Source: Cytobacillus eiseniae (lineage in GTDB: Bacteria; Bacillota; Bacilli; Bacillales; Cytobacillaceae). From it: a DNA stretch of 64,000 nucleotides. Shown here in pieces: positions 52,860-63,010 of the stretch (positions within the stretch are counted from its first letter, which is position 1; every line of letters starts with the position of its first letter). The notes beneath the pieces are model-generated. The model was not told where the DNA came from and made no database searches. It saw only the letters and a program-made list of their open reading frames with translations. Where the stretch lies: assembly GCF_017874625.1 (NCBI RefSeq), contig NZ_JAGIKZ010000001.1, forward strand, positions 248,001-312,000, in the 5' to 3' direction. The translations under genes and the position numbers were made by a program.

Positions 52860-53294
52860 ATGGAATTAGCTAATGATGTATTAAAAGCTGTAACTGTCAT
52901 TCTTCGTGCCTCCCAAGCTATTCATGAAGTCATTCGAAAAGATGTTGCAAAATATGGATTAAATCCGACGGAATTTTCTGTATTAGAACTTTTATACCAT
53001 AAGGGAAATCAACCGATTCAAATGATTGGAAAGAAGGTTCTTATTTCCAGCAGCAGTATTACTTATGTTATAGACAAGTTAGAACAAAAACAGTACGTAA
53101 GGCGTGAAGGGTGTCCAGAAGACCGACGTGTCATCTATACTGTATTAACAAGTAAAGGGAAAGCATTGATGGATGAAATATTTCCGAAACATGTAATGAA
53201 AATTAGTGAAGTTTTTACTAATTTAGATAATAATCAAATGATGCAAGTAGTTACATTATTAAAACAAGTTGGTTGTAAAGCGAAACAACTGTAA
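52860..53294 (+). CDS. MarR family repressor, MhqR-like
   Basis: 144 residues with a winged helix: GLNPTEFSVLELLYHKGNQPIQMIGKK, then the DNA-binding ISSSSITYVIDKLEQKQYV and the wing EDRRVIYTVLTSKGK. This pattern resembles B. subtilis MhqR (YkvE), which releases DNA when quinones or electrophiles are sensed. Neighbouring operators of the MhqR type flank it on both sides, so it probably controls both the yceI unit and the reductase. The start at 52860 follows AAGGGGGT. Confidence 0.85.
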   Translation: MELANDVLKAVTVILRASQAIHEVIRKDVAKYGLNPTEFSVLELLYHKGNQPIQMIGKKVLISSSSITYVIDKLEQKQYVRREGCPEDRRVIYTVLTSKGKALMDEIFPKHVMKISEVFTNLDNNQMMQVVTLLKQVGCKAKQL

Positions 53295-53306
53295 TTTATG
53301 GTTATA

Positions 53307-53324
53307 TATCTTGAAATCAAGATA
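53307..53324 (+). promoter_or_regulatory. Second MarR-type operator
   Basis: A perfect palindrome TATCTTGA-AA-TCAAGATA immediately before the reductase gene. It is the same layout as the site at 52193, with a changed core (CTTGA for CTCGA). Confidence 0.75.
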
Positions 53325-53344
53325 CTTTAATTGAGGTGAAATAA

Positions 53345-53938
53345 ATGGGTTTTTTAAATAAATTATTTGGAGTAAAAAAAGGGGAGGAAGAAACAATGAC
53401 AAAATTAAACATTGGAATTGTTTTAGGTTCTACACGTGAAGGACGTGTGAGTCCACAAGTTGGGGCATGGGTGAAAGAAATTGCAGATAAACGCGGGGAT
53501 GCTAACTATACAATCATTGATATTGCAGACTATAAGCTGCCATTACTTGGTGAGGCAGGTGCGGATGCATCAGGAGCAGCAGCATGGTCAGAAATAGTCG
53601 CAGCTCAAGATGGTTTTGTATTCATCGTTCAAGAATACAATCACTCGATTACAGCAGCACTAAAAAATGCTTTAGACTATTTGCGTGATGAATGGAACAA
53701 TAAAGCAGCTGGAATCGTATCTTATGGTTCAGTAGGTGGGGCACGTGCAGCTGAGCATCTGCGTGGCATTCTAGGCGAATTATTAGTTGCAGACGTACGT
53801 GTTCATCCTGCATTATCATTATTTACTGATTTTGAAAATGGCACTGACTTTAAACCAAAAGCTGTGCAAGAAGACTCAGTAAATCAAATGTTAGACCAAT
53901 TAATCCCATGGTCTAAAGCATTATTTACAATTAGATAA
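53345..53938 (+). CDS. NAD(P)H-dependent FMN reductase
   Basis: 197 residues, flavodoxin-like fold of the NADPH-dependent FMN reductase family (PF03358). The phosphate loop is GSTREGRVSPQVG, and the conserved EYNHSITAALKNALDYL and YGSVGGARAAEHLRG follow. It can reduce quinones by two electrons. Two starts are possible: ATG 53345 after GAGGTGA, or ATG 53396 after GGGGAGG, which would remove a 17-residue basic extension. A MhqR-like operator precedes it, which suggests quinone detoxification. Confidence 0.92.
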   Translation: MGFLNKLFGVKKGEEETMTKLNIGIVLGSTREGRVSPQVGAWVKEIADKRGDANYTIIDIADYKLPLLGEAGADASGAAAWSEIVAAQDGFVFIVQEYNHSITAALKNALDYLRDEWNNKAAGIVSYGSVGGARAAEHLRGILGELLVADVRVHPALSLFTDFENGTDFKPKAVQEDSVNQMLDQLIPWSKALFTIR

Positions 53939-53971
53939 TTAATCGTAAGATATTTAAATAATCAAAAACAG

Positions 53972-53998
53972 GTGAAGAATCAGCATAGGATTCTTCAC
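53972..53998 (+). terminator. Terminator hairpin of the reductase gene
   Basis: GTGAAGAATC and GATTCTTCAC are perfectly complementary with a seven-base loop. The tail is only partly T-rich. Confidence 0.72.
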
Positions 53999-54008
53999 TT
54001 GTTTGCTT

Positions 54009-54034
54009 AAAGAGACTTATTAAATAGTCTCTTT
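54009..54034 (-). terminator. Terminator hairpin of ykuS
   Basis: AAGAGACT and AGTCTCTT form the stem; read on the minus strand it sits after the ykuS stop. The T-tract is weak. Confidence 0.55.
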
Positions 54035-54051
54035 TAAAAAAGCCAAACGAA

Positions 54052-54294
54052 TTATTGCAACCTCTGTTCTACCTGCTGGCAAACTTCATCCGCAGTTAGG
54101 CCGCTTGCCTCTATGACAGGTGCTTTTGTCATCGCATCCTGCATGCCCATAACGTTTGAATCTAACCCACTTACAACACAAGCAGAGCAGTTCTCCACAT
54201 CAGCAGCTGATTGAAGATTTACTACATCATATCCCTTTTCACGGAGTGCCTCTGAAATATTTGTTAATGATTGTTCTACCGCTACTTTTTTCAT
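54052..54294 (-). CDS. ykuS: UPF0180 protein YkuS
   Basis: 80 residues matching UPF0180 (YkuS): KKVAVEQSLTNISEALREKGYDVV at the start, then NCSACVVSGLDSNVMG and ASGLTADEVCQQVE. It looks like a small response-regulator-like alpha/beta protein. The function is unknown. AGGAGG precedes the start on the minus strand. Confidence 0.9.
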   Translation of the reverse strand: MKKVAVEQSLTNISEALREKGYDVVNLQSAADVENCSACVVSGLDSNVMGMQDAMTKAPVIEASGLTADEVCQQVEQRLQ

Positions 54295-54401
54295 TATCTC
54301 TTACACCTCCTCCGACATATAGATTGCCTAACAATACCTACTTTTATTCTAAGAATAAAATTGGAGAGAATATGGGAAAGTAAGGGAGGAGGTGATACAT
54401 A

Positions 54402-54530
54402 TTGAAGAAACGGAAGAAGGATCCTTCTACAGCGGGATTAAGCTCGCCAGAAGTAAAGGGTCAGGGAACAACAAATACCGAAACGGGTGGATATGCCTCA
54501 TCCTCTGCAAGACATAAAAAGAAAAAATAA
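54402..54530 (+). CDS. YuzL-like small spore-type protein
   Basis: 42 residues from a TTG start seven bases after GGAGGTG. The order of KDPSTAGLSSPEVKGQG and a basic tail (ARHKKKK) matches the YuzL family. It is strongly basic and disordered, as are small spore-associated proteins. It is divergent from ykuS and just ahead of the convergent ABC-F gene. Confidence 0.7.
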   Translation: MKKRKKDPSTAGLSSPEVKGQGTTNTETGGYASSSARHKKKK

Positions 54531-54592
54531 GATATGTAACAAGTATGGTTTGGTTGAAGAATTGTATGCTATGAGTACGGCGTCATTAAAAA

Positions 54593-54620
54593 AAGAAATC
54601 GGCTTAATCGCCGATTTCTT
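54593..54620. terminator. Terminator of the ABC-F gene (works in both directions)
   Basis: AAGAAATCGGC and GCCGATTTCTT are perfectly complementary with a six-base loop; a run of A on the left serves the minus-strand gene as T. Confidence 0.85.
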
Positions 54621-54630
54621 CCTATATTAA

Positions 54631-56250
<1,620 letters not shown>

Positions 56251-56437
56251 CTATTTATATTCCTCCAAAATACATAATCTGATTAATTATAACATTTTTA
56301 GGGTGGATTCGCTAATTTTAATAAAAGCTAATTAAAATAATAATCAGAAATTTTAGATAAAAAGAAGGATGTTCCTGAAAATAAAGCGAATAAAAAAAGA
56401 TAGATTGCTTTAAAAATAGAAAGGGGATATTTCAGAG

Positions 56438-58804
56438 ATGGAAGCAGTACAGCAAACACAAACAAAGGCAAAGGTGAATTGGAAGAAACTCTCCATATGG
56501 TCACTTGCTATTATTGGCACAATGATTCTTATTGCCATAATCGGACTCTATATATACATCTCACGTTCATTGCCGCAAACAAACGGTGAGGTGAAGATTG
56601 GTTCAATAACTTCTGCAGTAGAAATAACAAGAGATGAGGTTGGAGTGCCACATATTTTAGCTGAAAATGAACGAGACTTATATATTGCTCAAGGATATAT
56701 TCAAGCACAAGACCGCCTTTTTCAAATGGATTTAAGCAGAAGGCAAGCATCAGGAAGGTTAAGTGAGGTAGTTGGTGAGGCAACGGTACATAACGATAAA
56801 TATTTTCGTACACTTGGACTAAGACGTGCAGCAGAAGCTTCATATGAACAATACTCTGGTGAGGCAAAGGACATTTTAGACTGGTTTGCTGAAGGCGTAA
56901 ATATTTTTATAAAAGAACTTGAGAGTAACGGAAAATGGCCAGTAGAATTTAAACTATTAGGCTATGAGCCAGAACTTTGGACACCGATTGATTCGCTCAC
57001 GATTGGAAAATATATGGCGTATGACCTAGGAGGACATTGGGAAAATCAAGCATTTAGATATTATTTATTGCAGCAATTCCCAGAAGAAAAGGCATACGAC
57101 CTTTTTCCTTCCTATCCAGCAGAAGCACCTTACATTATTGGCTCTGTACAGCTGGACATTGAAGCAACTCTAGCTTCAGCTATTATTCCTCCAGAATTTA
57201 ATGGCAGTAATAACTGGGTAGTTAGTGGAGAAAAAACTGCATCGGGCAAGCCGCTTTTAGCAGATGATCCTCATTTGTCATTAAGCACACCATCCATTTG
57301 GTATCAAATGCATCTGCAATCACCTAATATGAATGTTAGTGGCGTCATTTTTGCTGGAATACCTGGAATTATATTAGGTCATAACGAACATGTTGCTTGG
57401 GGAGTAACAAATACTGGACCAGATGTACAAGATTTATATATTGAAAAAAGAAACCCAGATAACCCAGAGCAATTCCTTTTTAATGATAGCTGGGAGGATG
57501 CCACCGTCTTAAAAGAACCTATTCAAGTAAAGGGTGGGGAAACAATTGATTACGAGGTTACAATTACACGTCATGGACCAGTCATTTCAGAATTTGCAGA
57601 GGAAAGTGGGAAGGAAGAAGTCCTATCAATGCAGTGGACTGCATTAGAGCCTTCTGTTGAACTTGAAGCGATTATTGAAATGAATAAAGCAACAAACTGG
57701 GAGGAATTTGAAACAGCCTTAGAACTATTCCATACTCCTGCTCAAAACTTTGTATTCGCCTCACAGGATGGAACAATTGCCTATAAAGCAAACGGAAAGA
57801 TTCCAATCCGTAAAAAAGGACAAGGGCTTCTACCAGTACCAGGTTGGACAGATGAATATGGATGGGAAGGATATATCCCGTATGATGAGCTGCCAAGAAC
57901 AATAAATCCTGATGAAGGCTTTATTTCAACAGCAAATAACAAAGTTATGAATGAGAGCTATCCTTATCATATTAGTAATGATTGGGCGCAGCCATATAGA
58001 CAAATGAGGATTCAAGAATTCCTAAAGACAGATGATAAGCTAACTGCAAATGACATGATGGACTTGCAAATGGATACGAAAAATCTTCAAGCCGAGGAAT
58101 TTGTACCTATATTTGTCAGTCATCTACAATCCTCAATAAACGACGAGGAGAAAGAAGCCATCTCCATCTTAGAAAGTTGGGACTACATTGACAACAAAGG
58201 TGAAGCAGCACCACTTATTTTCAATCTATGGATGAAAAAAATAGCAGATGTCTTGTTTCAGGATGAAATAACACCAGAAATGAGAGATCTATTTAAAGGT
58301 CAAAAGCAAGCCGTTGATGAACTCATCAGAAGGGCGGACAAAGGAATGAATGGACCTTGGATCACAGAGCATGGTGGTCTTGAAAATGTCCTTCAAGAGG
58401 CCTTACAGCTGGCACTTGCTGAAGGGAAGGAACTGCAAGGCGATAAGCTCTCAAAATGGAAGTGGGGAGACTATCACCAAATTTACTTCCCACATTCATT
58501 ATCAAGCATGAAACCATTGAATTATTTATTTAATAAAGAAGGGAAAATCCCAGTAGGGGGAAGCTCTGTGACCGTTCAAGCTGCAGCAAATAAAGATGAT
58601 GGAACGGTCAATCATGGGGGCTCTTGGCGTTTTGTCATCGATACGTCAGATATGAATATAGGCTATCACCTTGTTGGCCCAGGACAATCAGGCCATCCTT
58701 TAAGCCAAAATTATCATAATCAAATGAACGCATGGGTTGATGGAGATTATCACGAAACGAATATAACGAAAGCAAGCGGGGATAAATTGATCCTGCAACC
58801 ATAG
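56438..58804 (+). CDS. Membrane-anchored penicillin acylase family protein
   Basis: 788 residues of the Ntn-hydrolase penicillin/AHL acylase family. One N-terminal membrane helix (about 20-41). The alpha-chain part ends before the autoprocessing site FNGSNNWVVSGEKTASGKPLL, where Ser257 becomes the catalytic N-terminal nucleophile of the beta chain. SGVIFAGIPGIILGHNEHVAWG and TANNKVMNESYPYHISNDW are conserved beta-chain stretches, and the distal Asn is in the NHGGSWRFVID region. It may cleave beta-lactams or acyl-homoserine lactones outside the cell; substrate unproven. AAGGGGA precedes the start. Confidence 0.92.
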   Translation: MEAVQQTQTKAKVNWKKLSIWSLAIIGTMILIAIIGLYIYISRSLPQTNGEVKIGSITSAVEITRDEVGVPHILAENERDLYIAQGYIQAQDRLFQMDLSRRQASGRLSEVVGEATVHNDKYFRTLGLRRAAEASYEQYSGEAKDILDWFAEGVNIFIKELESNGKWPVEFKLLGYEPELWTPIDSLTIGKYMAYDLGGHWENQAFRYYLLQQFPEEKAYDLFPSYPAEAPYIIGSVQLDIEATLASAIIPPEFNGSNNWVVSGEKTASGKPLLADDPHLSLSTPSIWYQMHLQSPNMNVSGVIFAGIPGIILGHNEHVAWGVTNTGPDVQDLYIEKRNPDNPEQFLFNDSWEDATVLKEPIQVKGGETIDYEVTITRHGPVISEFAEESGKEEVLSMQWTALEPSVELEAIIEMNKATNWEEFETALELFHTPAQNFVFASQDGTIAYKANGKIPIRKKGQGLLPVPGWTDEYGWEGYIPYDELPRTINPDEGFISTANNKVMNESYPYHISNDWAQPYRQMRIQEFLKTDDKLTANDMMDLQMDTKNLQAEEFVPIFVSHLQSSINDEEKEAISILESWDYIDNKGEAAPLIFNLWMKKIADVLFQDEITPEMRDLFKGQKQAVDELIRRADKGMNGPWITEHGGLENVLQEALQLALAEGKELQGDKLSKWKWGDYHQIYFPHSLSSMKPLNYLFNKEGKIPVGGSSVTVQAAANKDDGTVNHGGSWRFVIDTSDMNIGYHLVGPGQSGHPLSQNYHNQMNAWVDGDYHETNITKASGDKLILQP

Positions 58805-58810
58805 AAAAAA

Positions 58811-58841
58811 GTAAATAAATGATGTAAGCATCGTTATTTAC
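58811..58841 (+). terminator. Stem-loop after the acylase gene
   Basis: GTAAATAA-ATGATG and CATCG-TTATTTAC pair with minor bulges; there is no T-run, so its terminator role is weak. Confidence 0.45.
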
Positions 58842-58998
58842 CGCATCACTTAATGAAGGAAGAATCAAAAGATTAAGATGCACTTCACATTAAAAAAAGT
58901 AAAATATTATTTAAATAAATGACTAATTGTTCATAGTTTTTTCATATTTTTCATGTACAATAAAACCATACAGGCAGGATAAAAAAGGAGTTTTTATT

Positions 58999-59133
58999 GT
59001 GGCCAAAAAACAGCTCGTTGAATTAGTAAACCGATTAAAACAAGCAGGGATTAATGTGAGTTTTACTAAGCCAAGATCAAAAATGATTATTACACTTCCG
59101 CAAAGTAAAAGGCTAACTACGACAACGAATTAG
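58999..59133 (+). CDS. Small basic hypothetical protein
   Basis: 44 residues from a GTG start nine bases after AAAGGAG: AKKQLVELVNRLKQAGINV, then a basic FTKPRSKMIITLPQSKR strand and a Thr-rich end. It could be a helix-plus-strand nucleic-acid-binding peptide. No family is recognised. Confidence 0.55.
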   Translation: MAKKQLVELVNRLKQAGINVSFTKPRSKMIITLPQSKRLTTTTN

Positions 59134-59250
59134 CAAATTATTACGGAGGATAGGTCTATCTATGAAGGCTGTGCTTGTCGTATTCTACGAGTGGCCTATC
59201 CTAGACAATGATTTCTTAAGCTAAACCATTTTCGCAAAATAAATTGATGT

Positions 59251-59314
59251 TTTGACCTTACAAAGAAACCGCTGAACGGATCATCGTTCAACGGTTTTTT
59301 TGTAAGGTCAAAAA
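59251..59314. terminator. Very long hairpin between convergent genes
   Basis: TTTGACCTTACAAAGAAACCG and TGAACG on the left pair with CGTTCA, CGGTTT and TTTGTAAGGTCAAA on the right over about 25 bp with small mismatches. A terminator is plausible (TTTTTTT inside the right arm). The stem is far longer than needed. Confidence 0.7.
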
Positions 59315-59330
59315 TTAGTCAGAAACCGTT

Positions 59331-59930
59331 TTAGATTTCTTTCATAATCTTTTTATAAACTTTATCTTTATCAAAATCTTCACCCATTGGGAACTTCTTA
59401 ATAAATTTATTATTTTCATCTAATAAAAAGACAAAAGTACTATGAACATAAAATCCATCTCCTGGATCACGGTATTGAAATTGAAAGGATTCAGCCAATT
59501 CACGAATTTCAGCTTGGTCTTCCTTAATATTTTCTTGGTCTCCGGTGAGAAGTGTCCAATTGCCATCATCTTCAATATCGAAAGTATTCATATAATGCAG
59601 CATTTTTTCAGGTGTGTCTCGATATGGATCAATTGAAATTGTGAAAAATTCAATATTCTTTCCGAATACACCATCTGCGACTAAATCATTTTTTAATAAA
59701 TTCATTCGTTGAGTGGTGGTTGGACAAATATCTGGGCAGTGAGTGTACATAAATTCAATTAGCTTAAGCTTGTTATCTGATTTTGAAAATTCATATTCCT
59801 CATTATGCATTGTAACAAGGGAAATATCCTCTGGTATTGATGATGACATATCACGTAAGATGAAGTAAGAAATACCGGCTGTAATGCCTAGAACAACGAT
59901 AATTGAACAAATAATATACATTTTTTTCAT
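59331..59930 (-). CDS. SCO1/SenC copper chaperone (Sco)
   Basis: 199 residues: one membrane helix (about 7-24) and a thioredoxin-like domain with the copper-binding THCPDICPTT (CxxxC) and the distal His in GFYVHSTFVFLL. FFTISIDPYRDTP is the family hallmark. It metallates CuA in cytochrome c oxidase, but no caa3 genes are adjacent and QoxA lacks CuA, so another oxidase in the genome is its likely client. GGGAGGG is upstream of the start. Confidence 0.93.
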   Translation of the reverse strand: MKKMYIICSIIVVLGITAGISYFILRDMSSSIPEDISLVTMHNEEYEFSKSDNKLKLIEFMYTHCPDICPTTTQRMNLLKNDLVADGVFGKNIEFFTISIDPYRDTPEKMLHYMNTFDIEDDGNWTLLTGDQENIKEDQAEIRELAESFQFQYRDPGDGFYVHSTFVFLLDENNKFIKKFPMGEDFDKDKVYKKIMKEI

Positions 59931-60031
59931 TATTAACCCTCCCTTTATAAGGATAATGAAAATTTATCGAAAATCCTATGGATAATATGTGAACAAGTGA
60001 TTTTAATCATACATTATTAGATAAAATCTCT

Positions 60032-60967
60032 TTAAGATGATTCGTATATAACCTTTCCAGTAAGACTAAGGTCATATCCATGTAATTGTTCTAATTGCGA
60101 GCGAAATTCTGTAGTGTTAACAGCTTCCTTTATTATTTTGACTAATTCATCGTTTTCTTTCGTTTTTAAAATGACTAGATCATATTGCTCCTTAATCATT
60201 GGGATAAAGTCTACATTCACCATTTTTGCTACGTTTTCAATTCCTACACCCGCATCAGCTTGCCCGCTAGCAACGGCTGATGCGATTGCAAAATGACTGG
60301 TCAATTCATTTTCATAACCTATAAGTGACCTTGGAGAGACTCCGAGCATTTTTAGCTGCTCGTCCAGTAAAACTCTTGCTCCCGAGCCCTTTTCACGATT
60401 GACGATCGTAACCTGTGTTTGAGTTAAATCATTCCAGTTTTTTATGTTCAGAGGATTTCCTTTTTTTACATATATTCCAGCATTTCTACAAACTAAATTA
60501 ATTTGTATAAAAGGCTGACTTACTAAAAGGCGTTTGACATAAGGGGAATTATATTCACCTGTTTCCCCATCATATAAATGGACACTAACAACATCACATT
60601 CTTCATAATACATTGAAACAAGACTATTTAAGCTCCCATTATATAGTCTTAAAGGCGTAAGGGAAGTATGTTTCTCTATATATTTACTTAACATATCTAA
60701 TACGATGTCCTGTCCGCTTATTACTACTTGTTTTGTATTCCTATTTTTAGACTCATTTTGCTTTCCTAAAATAAAGGGTTCTTCCTGTACAATTCCCGTT
60801 CTGTTTTTTATTTTATATCTTTCAAGATCATGTTGGTCCACTCTCATTTGTCTGCCAACTCTAAAGGCTACTAGCTCTTCTTTTTTGATAAGATCATAAA
60901 CGGTTAATTTAGATATCTTTAGTAATTGAGATACTTCTTCGATAGTATATGATGAGTTATTATTCAT
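60032..60967 (-). CDS. Molybdate-type HTH regulator with PBP domain (YvgK-like)
   Basis: 311 residues. An excisionase/MerR-like helix-turn-helix (about 7-50, YTIEEVSQLLKISKLTVYDLIKKEELVAFRVG) is followed by a periplasmic-binding-protein-like domain (about 80-300, VISGQDIVLDMLSKYIE, NREKGSGARVLLDEQLK). The arrangement is that of YvgK, a putative molybdate-sensing regulator. It is divergent from modAB and likely controls it; a half-site TTATAACTA lies just upstream of its own start. The ATG at 60967 follows AGGAG. Confidence 0.85.
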   Translation of the reverse strand: MNNNSSYTIEEVSQLLKISKLTVYDLIKKEELVAFRVGRQMRVDQHDLERYKIKNRTGIVQEEPFILGKQNESKNRNTKQVVISGQDIVLDMLSKYIEKHTSLTPLRLYNGSLNSLVSMYYEECDVVSVHLYDGETGEYNSPYVKRLLVSQPFIQINLVCRNAGIYVKKGNPLNIKNWNDLTQTQVTIVNREKGSGARVLLDEQLKMLGVSPRSLIGYENELTSHFAIASAVASGQADAGVGIENVAKMVNVDFIPMIKEQYDLVILKTKENDELVKIIKEAVNTTEFRSQLEQLHGYDLSLTGKVIYESS

Positions 60968-61249
60968 GCGATCACTCCTCATTGATTATAACTAGATATG
61001 ATGTTTATAGGGTAACTTTACAATGATATTATAATGGGTGATAAATAGGTATAATTATGATTGCTTTTTATCGTTTTCATACAATCGAAGTTTTAATTAT
61101 AATATAGTAGAAAATGATATGAATGTATTGCCAGTGTTCCTTGATATTACTAATGCAATTCAAATCTATGTGGAATATATATTATAACATGACAATAAAG
61201 AAGATTCCTAAGGGTGAACTGAAATATATTAATTTATAGTTTATTTTTA

Positions 61250-61289
61250 TAATTAGTTATAATAAACTATAATCAGTTATAACTAATTA
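61250..61289 (+). promoter_or_regulatory. Perfect 12-bp inverted repeat before modA
   Basis: TAATTAGTTATA (61250-61261) and TATAACTAATTA (61278-61289), separated by 16 bases that contain the further half-site-like ACTATAATC. It is 20 bases ahead of the modA start. The half-site TTATAACTA occurs again at 60985-60993 in front of the divergent regulator gene. Likely target of that regulator. The rest of the 60968-61308 gap has no visible gene. Confidence 0.7.
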
Positions 61290-61308
61290 TATATAATGAG
61301 GTGACGGC

Positions 61309-62127
61309 ATGTGCAAATGGGTTAAATTCGTTAGTATTCTCGTATTTTCAATGATTTTAGCAGTAGGATGTTCTAATAATGAGAATACAGACCAAGTATC
61401 AAAGAAGGAAGCAAAAACAGCATCTGACAGCAAAAAAAATGTTGAATTAACTATTTCAGCAGCGGCTAGCTTAAAGGATGCAATGGATGTTATTCAACAT
61501 ACATACGAAGAAAAAAATCCTGAAGTTAAGTTAAAGTTTAACTTTGGAGGGTCTGGTTCATTGCAGCAGCAAATCACTCAAGGTGCACCAGTTGATCTAT
61601 TTTTTTCAGCAGCAGAAGATAAGTTTGATTTGTTGGTAGAGGAAGAATTGATTGCAAAGGAAGATGGATTAGACCTTCTTGGAAATGAACTCGTATTAGT
61701 TGTCCCAAGGGATGCTCAATCGATAAAAGGCTTCGAAGATCTTACAAAAGCAGAAGTCAGTAAAATTTCAATCGGAACACCTGAAACTGTGCCTGCGGGA
61801 AAATATGCAAAAGAATCTCTTGAAAATTCGGGGGTATGGAAAGAGGTAGAGTCAAAAATCGTTTTTGCAAAGGATGTCCGTCAAGTATTATCCTATGTAG
61901 AAACAGGGAACGTTGAAGCTGGAATTGTTTATAAAACAGACGCATTGGTTTCTGATAAAGTAGAAGTAGTCGCCTCCGCCGATACTGCCACTCACCCACC
62001 GATTATTTATCCTGTTGGCGTCATTAAGGATTCTAAACAATATGAAGCTGCAAAAGTATTTTATGATTATTTACAAAGCGCCGATGCATTAAAGGTATTT
62101 GAAGAATATGGATTTACTATTAAATAA
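61309..62127 (+). CDS. modA: Molybdate ABC transporter substrate-binding lipoprotein ModA
   Basis: 272 residues with lipobox LAVGC (Cys about 21). ISAAASLKDAMDVI is the N-terminal binding-domain pattern; NFGGSGSLQQQITQGAPVDLFFSAAED supplies oxyanion-binding Ser/Gly residues; VETGNVEAGIVYKTDALVS lies in the second lobe. It captures molybdate or tungstate and delivers it to ModB. It overlaps or abuts modB. GAGGTGA precedes the start, and a palindromic operator lies just ahead. Confidence 0.95.
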   Translation: MCKWVKFVSILVFSMILAVGCSNNENTDQVSKKEAKTASDSKKNVELTISAAASLKDAMDVIQHTYEEKNPEVKLKFNFGGSGSLQQQITQGAPVDLFFSAAEDKFDLLVEEELIAKEDGLDLLGNELVLVVPRDAQSIKGFEDLTKAEVSKISIGTPETVPAGKYAKESLENSGVWKEVESKIVFAKDVRQVLSYVETGNVEAGIVYKTDALVSDKVEVVASADTATHPPIIYPVGVIKDSKQYEAAKVFYDYLQSADALKVFEEYGFTIK

Positions 62128-62134
62128 AGAAGTT

Positions 62135-62788
62135 ATGCAAGAGTTCTTTAGTCCAATTTGGATATCTTTGAAAATAGCTACTATATCTGGCGTGGTAGTT
62201 ATAATATTAGGGACATTGGCAGGCCGAGTAATGGCTAGGAAGTCTTTTAAGGGGAAAGCGGTGTTGGAGACGTTTCTCATGCTTCCGATGGTTCTGCCTC
62301 CAACAGTTGTTGGCTTTTTTCTAATTGTAGTTTTTGGTAAAAACAGCATAGCTGGACAGTTTATTGAATGGCTTTTCAAGCAACCGATTATATTTACTTG
62401 GTGGGCTGCTGTAATAGCTGCAATCGTTGTAGCGTTTCCTCTCATGTATCAGTCAGCAAAATCAGGATTTCATGGGATAAACCATGACATTGAAGAAGCA
62501 GCAAGGGTAGATGGAGCAAGTGAATGGAGAATTTTCCTATTGATTTCTGTTCCTCTAGCTTCGAAAGCACTTATTTCTGGGAGTATTTTAAGTTTTGCGC
62601 GGGCATTGGGGGAATTTGGTGCTACCTTAATGTTTGCAGGTAATATTCCTGGGGAAACACAAACAATTCCGACAGCAATATATATAGCAATCGACTCGGG
62701 CAATATGAAAATGGCCTGGATGTGGGTGATTTCAATTGTCATTATTTCCTTTGTGATGTTGCTAACTGTCCGAACAAAACAAGAATAA
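62135..62788 (+). CDS. modB: Molybdate ABC transporter permease ModB
   Basis: About 217 residues and five or six helices. The EAA loop that binds the ATPase is EAARVDGASEWRIFLLISVP near residue 130. FLMLPMVLPPTVVGFFLIV and GEFGATLMFAGNIPGETQTIP are typical of ModB. The start is uncertain: ATG 62135 gives the usual short N-terminus, while ATG 62108 would overlap modA by 20 bases; both have weak ribosome sites. No modC ATPase gene follows, as in B. subtilis yvgKLM; a shared ATPase must supply energy. Confidence 0.9.
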   Translation: MQEFFSPIWISLKIATISGVVVIILGTLAGRVMARKSFKGKAVLETFLMLPMVLPPTVVGFFLIVVFGKNSIAGQFIEWLFKQPIIFTWWAAVIAAIVVAFPLMYQSAKSGFHGINHDIEEAARVDGASEWRIFLLISVPLASKALISGSILSFARALGEFGATLMFAGNIPGETQTIPTAIYIAIDSGNMKMAWMWVISIVIISFVMLLTVRTKQE

Positions 62789-62923
62789 TACAAGTGGCAA
62801 GAGCAGATTACAATTCAGCTATTGTCCGTATGAATCAATCATTTCAAGTATCTGATGAATGGCAACGGCTTGAACTACTTATTTCTTTTATAAAAGTAAA
62901 TAATCGTTTGCTTTTGTGCAATG

Positions 62924-62966
62924 AAAAGCCCAATTTCTCACTAGAATAGAGAAATTGGGCTTTTTA
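62924..62966 (+). terminator. Rho-independent terminator of modAB
   Basis: AAAAGCCCAATTTCTC and GAGAAATTGGGCTTTT are perfectly complementary around a nine-base loop, ending in TT. It closes the modAB unit after 135 bp with no clear gene. Confidence 0.9.
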
Positions 62967-63010
62967 ATTTCCTTTGTATTTTGTTATGCCGGTATTACGC
63001 CAGCCTCAAC

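Noticed and set aside
59161-59223. 20-codon frame (MKAVLVVFYEWPILDNDFLS) inside an imperfect inverted repeat
   Set aside because: The spacing to GGAGGA is long and the sequence also forms a GGATAGG/CCTATCC stem, so a structural explanation is as good. Not supported as a gene.
62099-62134. Frameshift or gene fusion between modA and modB
   Set aside because: The two frames overlap by less than 30 bases with complete motifs in each; a plain overlap or abutment with uncertain modB start explains it.
62722-62949. 75-codon open frame after modB
   Set aside because: It starts inside modB in another frame, has no ribosome site, and its last codons form the left arm and loop of the modAB terminator. 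No relation to a modC fragment can be seen.
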